A model generated the notes under the pieces. That model was not told the DNA's origin. It ran no database searches and saw only the letters and a list, made by a program, of their open reading frames with translations. A stretch of 5,243 bases of DNA from Deltaproteobacteria bacterium (GTDB taxonomy: Bacteria; Desulfobacterota; Desulfomonilia; UBA1062): NCBI GenBank assembly GCA_016934135.1, contig JAFGTK010000015.1, positions 1 through 5,243 of the forward strand. Direction: 5' to 3'. The position numbers and the translations under genes are program-made. Below are positions 1-5,243 of the stretch, piece after piece (the first letter of the stretch is position 1; each line of letters begins with the position of its first letter).

Positions 1-13
1 ATTAATGGCGCAA

Positions 14-19
14 TATAAT
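14..19 (+). promoter_or_regulatory. Candidate -10 hexamer upstream of the radical SAM operon
   Basis: TATAAT matches the sigma-70 -10 consensus exactly. Any -35 box would lie left of the window edge, so it cannot be checked, and no extended -10 TG precedes the hexamer. Transcription would start near position 26, giving a leader of about 100 nt before the radical SAM gene. The region is AT-rich, so a chance match is possible. No end of an upstream gene can be recognised with confidence, although a TAA at 3-5 or a TGA at 77-79 could be one. Confidence 0.22.
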
Positions 20-50
20 TTTAACACTGTTTCTGCTATCATGGAGAAAT

Positions 51-119
51 GTGACTTTGCCGTCCGGGGAAGGTCCTGAGGGAATATATGCCGGGGAGAC
101 TTTCCAGGTTCGGCCATGA
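51..119 (+). CDS. Possible tiny ORF (22 aa) ahead of the radical SAM gene
   Basis: A GTG at 51 has a GGAG at 43-46 four nt upstream and opens a 22-codon frame. Its TGA (117-119) overlaps the ATG at 116 as ATGA, a common arrangement for translational coupling. The peptide is rich in Gly, Glu and Pro, starts MTLPSGEGPEG and ends ETFQVRP. It has no cysteine and no recognisable leader motif. It could be a leader peptide, a small substrate of the downstream radical SAM enzyme, or simply untranslated leader. An open frame this short is expected by chance, so this is only a candidate. Confidence 0.12.
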   Translation: MTLPSGEGPEGIYAGETFQVRP

Positions 120-127
120 GGATGTAT

Positions 128-1339
128 ATGGAAAAACTTGTACAAAAAGAACATGATTTCAGTGCTAAGCTCAGGCAGAAATCGGTTATTGAAAACCTTA
201 AGGAGTATATTCTCTGGGAGAGAGCACGCAGGGATTCCCACAGGAAGGAAGCCTTTCCTCTGAGGGGCCCTATATCCATCAACCTGGATCTTACCTCTGC
301 ATGCAACTTCAGGTGCCCGCACTGCGTGGATTCGGGTATCATCAATACCGGTGAGGCCCTTGACCTGGATACTATCAGGCAGAGTATCGATACCCTTACG
401 GAAAAGGGTCTTCTCTCTGTTATTCTCATCGGTGGAGGTGAGCCTACTGTGCACACGGATTTTGAAGAGATCGTCCGTTATTGCCGCGGCAATGGTCTTC
501 AGGTAGGTATTGTTACAAACGGTTCCCGGCTCGAGAGGGTGGAAGAGGTGGCTGATCTCCTGCAGGAAGGAGACTGGCTGAGACTTTCGATCGACGCAGC
601 AAGGGAAGAAACCTTTTTCAAGTCACACCTGCCGGGAAAGAATGTGACCTTGAAGAAGATCCTGAGCGATGCCAGGCAGATCAAACAGAGCAACCCCAAG
701 ATCTCACTGGGATATTCATATGTCATTGTCTGGGAAGGGATTTTCATGAACGGAAAAGAACTCTGCCCGAATATCGATGAGATCCACGAGGCAGTAGAGC
801 TGGCCGGAGAATACGCATTCGATTATGTCTCATTCAAGCCGTGTCTCCTCCGGCTCGATGGGTCGAAAAAGGAATCCCTGTTCAGTAAACCCGATGCCGA
901 GCGGGAAAACTCTATTATTCAGAAGATCCGGGATAACCTGACAAAGGCGAAGGAGAACGCACAGGTAGCCATCCTTGAGAGTGTTAACCTTCATGCAATG
1001 ATGGACAGGAATGTCCATGAGCTCAAAAGGCAGCCGGTTGTTTGCCACAGTCAGTTTTTCCGCACGGTCCTCGCACCTTCCGGGGTATTCCACTGCCCGG
1101 CCTACCGGGGGGTGCCCAAGGGCAGGATAGCCAACAGTGACGGCTATAAAAACAATGAAATGTTCAACAAGACACATGGCGCTCTTGAGCAATCCATAAG
1201 GGACTTTGATGCCAGTCAGGAATGCAATGTGGTCGTGTGTTTCTACCATCACGTCAACTGGTGGATTGAACATTTTATCTCTTCGGGTAAAAGTGTGGAT
1301 GAACTGGAAACGGTTGAGGATAACAATTTCTTCCTGTAA
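128..1339 (+). CDS. Radical SAM protein with C-terminal cysteine cluster (twitch/SPASM-like)
   Basis: A 403-residue radical SAM enzyme, expected to be cytoplasmic. The motif CNFRCPHC (Cys59, Cys63, Cys66) is the CxxxCxxC loop that binds the [4Fe-4S] cluster used to cleave S-adenosylmethionine. GGGEP (about 102-106) is the SAM-contacting GGE motif, followed by TNG near 130 and LSID near 154, typical of the partial TIM barrel. The C-terminal part has four more cysteines, Cys306 and Cys323 (within GVFHCPAYRG), then Cys366 and Cys371, followed by an HH and a WW. This resembles a reduced SPASM or twitch domain that could hold one auxiliary Fe-S cluster, but it is not a full seven-Cys SPASM. I chose ATG 128 because GAGG (118-121) lies 6 nt upstream; in-frame ATGs at 116 and 122 would add 4 or 2 residues, and the 116 start has only a weak AGG. 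It is followed after 9 nt by a GT9 gene, suggesting a role in envelope glycan synthesis. The substrate is unknown. The radical SAM call is firm; the function is not. Confidence 0.93.
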   Translation: MEKLVQKEHDFSAKLRQKSVIENLKEYILWERARRDSHRKEAFPLRGPISINLDLTSACNFRCPHCVDSGIINTGEALDLDTIRQSIDTLTEKGLLSVILIGGGEPTVHTDFEEIVRYCRGNGLQVGIVTNGSRLERVEEVADLLQEGDWLRLSIDAAREETFFKSHLPGKNVTLKKILSDARQIKQSNPKISLGYSYVIVWEGIFMNGKELCPNIDEIHEAVELAGEYAFDYVSFKPCLLRLDGSKKESLFSKPDAERENSIIQKIRDNLTKAKENAQVAILESVNLHAMMDRNVHELKRQPVVCHSQFFRTVLAPSGVFHCPAYRGVPKGRIANSDGYKNNEMFNKTHGALEQSIRDFDASQECNVVVCFYHHVNWWIEHFISSGKSVDELETVEDNNFFL

Positions 1340-1348
1340 TGGAGTGCC

Positions 1349-2353
1349 ATGGATATTGAGAAGATTTGTGTTATTCACCTCAACCAGATCGGGGATCTGG
1401 TCTTTTCCCTGCCGCTGCTGCGGGCGCTTAAGGATGCCTTTCCAGGCGCAGTGATTCATTCGGTGGTGAAGCCATACCTGAAGGGCCTGCTTGAGGACTC
1501 ACCATATGTTGAGAGCATATTCATCAGGGACAAGAGCTATACCGGGAGACTTGACCTGGCAAAAAGGCTTCGCAGCAATGGCTATGATCTGCTCATATCG
1601 CTTGCCCGTTCCCAGGAGGCCATGCTGCTCACTGCTATGAGCGGTGCACGGAAAAAGGCCGGGTTTGTCCATTTCCCCTGGGATAAGGTGCTGGATGTAA
1701 AGGAGACGGTTGCAGGCCACAACTGCTGGATCAACAATGCACGGCTGCTCGAAAAGCTCGGGGTGAATATCATCAAGAACGATTATGTAGGCCTGCTCAA
1801 AGTACAGCATGAAAGCAGTGTGAGAGGGCTTCCTGAAAAATATGTGATAATCTCTGCAGGCGCCTCCAGGAGGAGACTTGTCAAGGCGTGGGATGAGGAG
1901 AAGTATGCCGATGTAATTGTTTCGCTGCACCGTGAGTACGGGCTTTCACCTGTTCTCGTGGGAGGGGGGGATACGCTGGAGTGCAACGGCCTGATCAGCC
2001 GACACTTATCCGAGAGCTTTCCTGGGGAGAAGATAGAGGTTATAGACCTTACAGGGGCACTGGGACTGCGTGAATTGTATCCTTTGCTGGAAAGGGCTGA
2101 CCTGTTTTTAGGTATAGACTCCGGGGTCATGCACATGGCCTCTGCAGCGGATATCCCGGTGGTTGCCCTGTTCGGCCCTACCGATCCGTACTATGTGGGG
2201 CCTCAGAACAGGGAGAGCATTGTAGTAAGAAAGGATATGAAATGCGCTCCTTGTTATCTGAACAGATCCTGCAAAGATATCGACTGCATGAGGGCTCTCG
2301 GGGCGGATGCGGTCATGGATGCCTGCAGATCTCTGCTTGACGGCAAGAAGTAA
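1349..2353 (+). CDS. Glycosyltransferase family 9 (ADP-heptose:LPS heptosyltransferase-like)
   Basis: A 334-residue GT-B fold enzyme of the GT9 family, which transfers heptose from ADP-heptose to the LPS inner core at the cytoplasmic face of the inner membrane. Visible motifs are IGDLVFSLP (14-22), with the conserved Gly15-Asp16 (the Asp is the likely catalytic base) and ALK at 26-28; SAGAS...VKAW (169-181), the nucleotide-sugar site; GIDSGVMHMASA (255-266); and FGPTDP (275-280). Near the C-terminus four cysteines are spaced C-x2-C-x5-C-x4-C (299, 302, 308, 313). Length is normal for the family. The ATG has GGAG at 1341-1344 four nt upstream, and the gap to the radical SAM stop is 9 nt, so the two genes are probably co-transcribed. 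It lacks the LDxQ...KSG segment seen in the second GT9 of this window, so it is more like WaaF/WaaQ than WaaC, but donor and acceptor cannot be assigned. Confidence 0.93.
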   Translation: MDIEKICVIHLNQIGDLVFSLPLLRALKDAFPGAVIHSVVKPYLKGLLEDSPYVESIFIRDKSYTGRLDLAKRLRSNGYDLLISLARSQEAMLLTAMSGARKKAGFVHFPWDKVLDVKETVAGHNCWINNARLLEKLGVNIIKNDYVGLLKVQHESSVRGLPEKYVIISAGASRRRLVKAWDEEKYADVIVSLHREYGLSPVLVGGGDTLECNGLISRHLSESFPGEKIEVIDLTGALGLRELYPLLERADLFLGIDSGVMHMASAADIPVVALFGPTDPYYVGPQNRESIVVRKDMKCAPCYLNRSCKDIDCMRALGADAVMDACRSLLDGKK

Positions 2354-2368
2354 CGGGGTGTTTATATG

Positions 2369-2410
2369 AAGGTACAAGGTATAAGGTACAGGGTGTAAGG
2401 TGAACTGTGA
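2369..2410 (+). repeat. 7-nt tandem array, consensus AAGGTAY (element A, part 1)
   Basis: Six contiguous 7-mers start 15 nt after the GT9 stop: AAGGTAC, AAGGTAT, AAGGTAC, AGGGTGT, AAGGTGA, ACTGTGA. The first five share the core RGGT; the last is degenerate. Stops occur in the surrounding sequence, so it is not coding. A mirrored array of the same unit lies at 5152-5186. Each unit also resembles a Shine-Dalgarno core, but no start codon suitably follows them. There is no hairpin with a T-run here to act as a terminator for the preceding gene. Confidence 0.75.
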
Positions 2411-2436
2411 ACAGACCCGCTTTGATTTTTACCATT

Positions 2437-2490
2437 ACTCCAATACTCCAGCACTCCAATTTTTTTACTCCAGCACTTCAGCATTCCAGG
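2437..2490 (+). repeat. 8-nt tandem array, consensus ACTCCARY, in a 3 + T6 + 3 layout (element A, part 2)
   Basis: Three 8-mers (ACTCCAAT, ACTCCAGC, ACTCCAAT), then a run of six T (2461-2466), then three more 8-mers (ACTCCAGC, ACTTCAGC, ATTCCAGG). The array ends 20 nt before the kinase start codon, so it would lie in the 5' leader of that gene or overlap its promoter. The mirrored copy at 5054-5106 has the same 3 + T-rich spacer + 3 layout and shares a perfect 15-bp stretch (2436-2450 against 5093-5107, inverted). Confidence 0.75.
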
Positions 2491-2507
2491 ACCTTCCCTA
2501 AAGGTGA
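2491..2507 (+). promoter_or_regulatory. Ribosome binding site of the kinase gene inside a small hairpin
   Basis: AAGGTGA (2501-2507) is the only good Shine-Dalgarno sequence before the kinase gene. It serves GTG 2511 with a short spacer, or the in-frame GTG 2517 with a spacer of about 9 nt. ACCTT (2491-2495) is exactly complementary to AAGGT (2501-2505) across a 5-nt loop, so the site could be partly masked in mRNA. A 5-bp stem is weak, and a regulatory role is inference. Confidence 0.4.
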
Positions 2508-2510
2508 CAC

Positions 2511-3974
2511 GTGGGTGTGCTGAGCTATAGTAATATCAGAGATTATCTGTCATCGAAATATCCGGATCATACGTGGGTCCTTGTTCATGAGCGGTCCATG
2601 CGGAGCGTATTCCGGCTGGACAGAGGCGAGACGCCGGAATATTTTGTAAAGATCTATGATCCCAGGGGCCTGCCTGCAAAACTGAGGAATCTTTTACGGC
2701 CGAGAACACTCTATGAGGCGGACATGCTAAAGCGGCTGAAGGCCTGCAGTCTGTCTGTTCCCGAGGTGGAAGATCACATACGCCTGAAGGCCTCAAGCGC
2801 ACTTATTACAAAAGCCGTGCATCCCTGCCGGCCTCTGCACGAACTTGACAGGAACAAGCAGGCTGAAATCATGCTGGAAACAGCCGTTAAGCTCCTCAGC
2901 AACAACTTCTTTTTTTCCGACATGCATATGGGCAATATTGTAATCGATGATTACAGCAGGCCGTACCTGCTGGATGCCTATGAAATTAAACCCTGCAGGG
3001 TGATTACGCCCCGTCACATCATATCCCTGTTTTCTCAGGTTCTGGCTGTTTATGATGTTGCGGATGACGAACTCGTACGTGCGCTGAAAAGAGTCGGGAA
3101 CCTTCATTTACAAGAGGATATCCTGGAAGAGATCCGCAGAAAAGCCCTGCATTCCAGGCGGCGTTATGTGGGGAAGCTGGTACAAAGATGTCTGAAGCCG
3201 GGGATATTTACCAGGGAAATCAAGAGAGAAAACTATCGTGCATATGTGTTTGCAGGGAACAGCATTGATCTTGAAGACCTGCTCAGCAGGCATGAAAGGA
3301 ATATCTCGGGTCAGAAAAATGTCCTCAAGTATCAGGAAAAGACCCAGCTTACTCAGGTGGATGACTACTGTATCAAGACATATAAACGTCCCAGGCCTTT
3401 GTGCCAGGAGTATGCGCTCCGTTCGTGGAAAGGGCTGCTCACGCTCTATTTTAACGGCATAGGCGTTGCAGATCCTGTGGCTGTAGCCATGTTCGAAGAT
3501 AAGTCCAGCGTACTTGTTACAAGGATGCTGGATTACCCGGATCTGGACTGCTTTTTCCATAGCGCCTTCAATAATCTTGGTTTCAGGGATAAGATGGGCA
3601 TTGTCTGCTCATTCGGAGAGATGATCGGCTCGATGCATGCCTTCAATATATATCATGCCGACCTTAAAGCATGTAACATCAAGATCGATGCCGGGGCCCC
3701 CAGATTCTATCTGCTTGACACCGACCGTATCGAACAGAGGTCCTCCCTGATGTATGCAAAAAGACTGAAAAATCTTGTCCAGATCAATACGAGCATACCC
3801 GTTCATATCAGCACAGGCATGCGGATGAGATTTCTCAGATCATATGCCGGATGTACCGGCGATGACTTCAGGAACTTGTTCCAGGATGTGTGGAGGTGTT
3901 CATCCGGAAAGGAGATTCTTTACTGCACCCCGCAAGGTGATCATGTCGATACATGGAGATGCTCCAGGGTATGA
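2511..3974 (+). CDS. Tandem two-domain LPS kinase-like protein (Kdo/WaaP family type)
   Basis: A 487-residue protein with two eukaryotic-type kinase cores in one frame. Domain 1 (about 20-215) shows VKIYDPRG with the ATP-binding Lys47, a candidate helix-C Glu69, the catalytic loop SDMHMGN (Asp137, Asn142) and LLDAYE with the metal-binding Asp155. Domain 2 (about 240-455) shows IKTYKRPR (Lys289), Glu300, the catalytic loop HADLKACN (Asp384, Asn389) and LLDTDR (Asp403). Domain 2 most resembles the LPS core kinases (KdkA/WaaP/InaA group), which phosphorylate Kdo or heptose with ATP in the cytoplasm; domain 1 is more divergent. Such kinases are usually about 230-290 residues, so this is about twice the usual length and looks like a fusion or internal duplication. 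Both cores keep Lys, Asp, Asn and Asp, so both could be active. No signal peptide or membrane segment is evident. Start is GTG 2511, with GTG 2517 nearly as good. Flanking GT9 genes support a role in LPS core modification; the target sugars are unknown. Confidence 0.85.
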   Translation: MGVLSYSNIRDYLSSKYPDHTWVLVHERSMRSVFRLDRGETPEYFVKIYDPRGLPAKLRNLLRPRTLYEADMLKRLKACSLSVPEVEDHIRLKASSALITKAVHPCRPLHELDRNKQAEIMLETAVKLLSNNFFFSDMHMGNIVIDDYSRPYLLDAYEIKPCRVITPRHIISLFSQVLAVYDVADDELVRALKRVGNLHLQEDILEEIRRKALHSRRRYVGKLVQRCLKPGIFTREIKRENYRAYVFAGNSIDLEDLLSRHERNISGQKNVLKYQEKTQLTQVDDYCIKTYKRPRPLCQEYALRSWKGLLTLYFNGIGVADPVAVAMFEDKSSVLVTRMLDYPDLDCFFHSAFNNLGFRDKMGIVCSFGEMIGSMHAFNIYHADLKACNIKIDAGAPRFYLLDTDRIEQRSSLMYAKRLKNLVQINTSIPVHISTGMRMRFLRSYAGCTGDDFRNLFQDVWRCSSGKEILYCTPQGDHVDTWRCSRV

Positions 3975-3991
3975 TCCTTTCTCGTTAGATA

Positions 3992-4975
3992 TCACCTGGC
4001 CTGAAATCCCTGGGTTTTCAGAACAAGGTCTATCTTTTCCATTACATCATCACTTTGTATCGAGGACATGCACACAGGATCCTTACAGGTTCTTTTATTG
4101 CAGGGGATGCAGTCAAGCTGTTTCTGAATCACGTGTCCCAGGTAAGGTCCGGTCCTTCTCGGGTCTGCAGGGCCGAACAGGGCTATCACCTCCTTGCCCA
4201 GGGCTACACCCAGATGCATGGGCCCGGTATCACAGCTCACCACAGCCGATGAGCCGGCCAGTACCTCGATCAATTCCTGCAGGGATGTCTTTCCAACAAG
4301 ATCAATAACGTGATTTCCTGCAATGCCTGTAATCTCATCGGCCATGACCCTGTCTGATCTGCCGCCGGTGAGCACGCAGGGCAGGGCATACCTTCTTGTT
4401 ATTGTGAGCGCCAGGGATGCAAAACCGCCTGGTGTCCACCTGTTCGCTTCTTTGGTGGCCCCTATGTTCAATGTGACATACTGAGAAGGAAGCCCGAAAG
4501 GAACATGTCCGTTAACAGGTATATCCCAACGGATTTCGCACTGTGGTATTCCGAGATATTGGGCAAACTCCATGTACTGCAGCAGCATGTGTCTGGAAGG
4601 GTCACACGCAGGTATATGCTCGAAGGGAAGAAGCCCGGTCATCTCCTTGCAGCGGTCCCTGTCAAAGCCGATACGCCGAGTGCTCTTTGATGCAAGGCAG
4701 AGCATCCCTGATTTGATAATCCTCTGCAGATCCAGGCAGATATCGAACCGCTGTTTCCTTGTCTGCCGGATTACGCCGGGCAGAGACTGCATCCAGTTAT
4801 TTTTTTCAAAGACAATGGTGTTGTCTACACACCTGTGATGAGCCACGAGCGGATAACAAAGCGGTTCCACGACCCAGTGTATGTGTGCCCCCAAATGTTC
4901 CTTCAGGGCTACTGCAAGGGGCAGGGTGTTGACCACGTCGCCCAGGGCACCGAGCTTGACGATCAAAATGTCCAT
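3992..4975 (-). CDS. Heptosyltransferase of the WaaC-like type (GT family 9)
   Basis: A 327-residue GT9 enzyme read from the minus strand. The N-terminus LIVKLGALGDVVNTLP carries the Gly12-Asp13 pair (catalytic Asp), Pro19 and ALK. FDICLDLQRIIKSG (77-90) matches the YDxxIDxQGLxKS segment typical of heptosyltransferase I (WaaC), and RRIGFD (100-105) fits too. GATKEANRW (172-180), CDTGPMHLG (248-256) and FGPADP (267-272) form the ADP-sugar site. A cysteine cluster C-x2-C-x4-C-x4-C (289, 292, 297, 302) parallels that of the other GT9 in this window. The likely role is transfer of the first heptose, or a similar sugar, onto Kdo of the LPS core. ATG 4975 is chosen because the family motif begins right after it and AAAGGG lies just upstream; an in-frame TTG at 5011 would add 12 residues without homology and has no spaced ribosome site. 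The gene converges with the kinase gene, with 17 nt between stops and no terminator in the gap. The exact acceptor is uncertain. Confidence 0.92.
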   Translation of the reverse strand: MDILIVKLGALGDVVNTLPLAVALKEHLGAHIHWVVEPLCYPLVAHHRCVDNTIVFEKNNWMQSLPGVIRQTRKQRFDICLDLQRIIKSGMLCLASKSTRRIGFDRDRCKEMTGLLPFEHIPACDPSRHMLLQYMEFAQYLGIPQCEIRWDIPVNGHVPFGLPSQYVTLNIGATKEANRWTPGGFASLALTITRRYALPCVLTGGRSDRVMADEITGIAGNHVIDLVGKTSLQELIEVLAGSSAVVSCDTGPMHLGVALGKEVIALFGPADPRRTGPYLGHVIQKQLDCIPCNKRTCKDPVCMSSIQSDDVMEKIDLVLKTQGFQAR

Positions 4976-5053
4976 AACCCTTTTTTTATTCCATATTCGG
5001 CTTTTTCGCAACCTTAGACCCTGCGTCCAGATCCTCCACTGCGTTGCCAGGTC

Positions 5054-5106
5054 TGAAGAATGCTGGAGTACAGGATTAAAAGATTGGAATAATGGAGTAT
5101 TGGAGT
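5054..5106 (-). repeat. 8-nt tandem array, mirrored copy (element B, part 2)
   Basis: Read on the minus strand: ACTCCAAT, ACTCCATT, ATTCCAAT, a CTTTT spacer (5078-5082), then AATCCTGT, ACTCCAGC, ATTCTTCA. The layout of three units, a T-rich spacer and three units is the same as at 2437-2490, but the units are more decayed. It lies about 78 nt upstream of the heptosyltransferase ATG in the same relative orientation as element A has to the kinase gene. Confidence 0.7.
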
Positions 5107-5112
5107 ACTGGG

Positions 5113-5152
5113 CAAAAAAACCTTACTGCGCCGAGCAATCTATTCAGTAGGG
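5113..5152 (-). terminator. Possible intrinsic terminator or leader hairpin on the minus strand
   Basis: On the minus strand CCTACTG (5145-5151) can pair with CAGTAAGG (5121-5128), with one bulged A, across a loop of about 16 nt. It is followed by seven T (5114-5120). This is the form of a weak rho-independent terminator. It could end a minus-strand transcript entering from beyond the right edge, or act in the leader of the heptosyltransferase gene. The large loop and short stem keep confidence low. Confidence 0.3.
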
Positions 5153-5186
5153 TACTTAAAACCTAATACCTTAAACCCCATACCCT
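5152..5186 (-). repeat. 7-nt tandem array, mirrored copy (element B, part 1)
   Basis: Read on the minus strand the five contiguous units are AGGGTAT, GGGGTTT, AAGGTAT, TAGGTTT, TAAGTAC. The consensus is the same as the array at 2369-2410 (AAGGTAY), and it again comes before the 8-nt array in the direction of the downstream gene. The linker to the 8-nt array is 45 nt here against 26 nt in element A. Confidence 0.65.
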
Positions 5187-5196
5187 CTTTTCTTTT

Positions 5197-5231
5197 AAAT
5201 TCTAAATTCGAAATCCGAATTTCGAAATACC
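5197..5231. repeat. Third 7-nt array (AAATTCG type) with nested palindromes
   Basis: Five contiguous 7-mers: AAATTCT, AAATTCG, AAATCCG, AATTTCG, AAATACC. Because the unit is partly self-complementary, the array contains two overlapping inverted repeats: TTCGAAAT (5207-5214) with ATTTCGAA (5219-5226), 4-nt loop; and AAATTCG (5204-5210) with CGAATTT (5216-5222), 5-nt loop. No counterpart is found in the 2354-2510 gap. Nothing coding is seen from here to the right edge. Confidence 0.6.
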
Positions 5232-5243
5232 TTTTCCCTGCGC

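Noticed and set aside
2..79. Open frame at the left edge ending in TGA 77-79, a possible 3' end of an upstream gene
   Set aside because: Only about 25 codons are visible, with no recognisable family motif. A TAA at 3-5 in another frame is an equally good candidate for the upstream stop, so neither can be called.
2..454. Minus-strand open frame of 150 codons opposite the start of the radical SAM gene
   Set aside because: It lies antisense to clear radical SAM motifs, has no recognisable domain, and is explained as a shadow of the coding strand.
1964..1970. Run of seven G in the first GT9 gene, which might allow phase variation by slippage
   Set aside because: The run encodes the VGGGD stretch expected at that place in the family, and seven G is short for a known contingency tract. 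Without population data there is no sign of variation.
2369..2490. CRISPR array
   Set aside because: The repeats are 7 and 8 nt long, directly contiguous and without unique spacers, so they do not have CRISPR structure.
2910..2916. Run of seven T in the kinase gene as a possible frameshift site
   Set aside because: The reading frame is intact and continues through the catalytic loop, and the T run simply encodes the Phe residues before it. No alternative product is suggested.
3844..4308. Plus-strand open frame of 154 codons spanning the convergent gene ends
   Set aside because: It is out of frame with the kinase gene and antisense to the heptosyltransferase, both of which show conserved family residues there. 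Its composition is low-information and proline/serine rich.
5016..5054. Inverted repeat AGACC (5016-5020) with GGTCT (5050-5054) upstream of the heptosyltransferase gene
   Set aside because: The stem is only 5-7 bp with a bulge and the loop is long, and no T-run follows. It is likely chance.

Overview
The window looks like a piece of a Gram-negative bacterial chromosome that makes or decorates lipopolysaccharide (LPS) inner core. It has about half G+C, short intergenic gaps, two GT-B glycosyltransferases of family 9 (ADP-heptose:LPS heptosyltransferase type), a kinase of the LPS Kdo/heptose kinase type and a radical SAM enzyme. The style (GT9 enzymes with C-terminal cysteine clusters, a radical SAM gene inside an LPS locus, many short degenerate tandem repeats between genes) suggests an environmental lineage such as Desulfobacterota or Nitrospirota. 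That is an impression only; no taxonomic marker is present.

Layout. Positions 1-127 are a leader with a perfect TATAAT hexamer and, possibly, a tiny ORF. A radical SAM gene (128-1339, +) is followed after 9 nt by a GT9 heptosyltransferase-like gene (1349-2353, +), so the two form an apparent operon. A 157-nt gap (2354-2510) carries a 7-nt tandem array and then an 8-nt tandem array. Next comes a 487-residue protein with two complete kinase-like catalytic cores in tandem (2511-3974, +). It converges with a WaaC-like heptosyltransferase gene (3992-4975, -), with 17 nt between the stop codons. The last 268 nt (4976-5243), upstream of that minus-strand gene, hold the same two arrays in the mirror orientation, a terminator-like hairpin and a third 7-nt array.

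How the genes may work together (inference): the two GT9 enzymes would add heptose or a related sugar to the lipid A-Kdo core, and the double kinase would phosphorylate core sugars. The radical SAM protein has an unknown substrate and may make or modify a sugar, lipid or peptide for the same envelope structure.

The two most notable observations are the duplicated kinase core and the pair of composite repeat elements. The elements share the same internal architecture, each lies just upstream of a gene in the same relative orientation, and together they bracket the kinase-heptosyltransferase pair as an inverted repeat. No transposase, phage gene, CRISPR array, tRNA or rRNA was seen.
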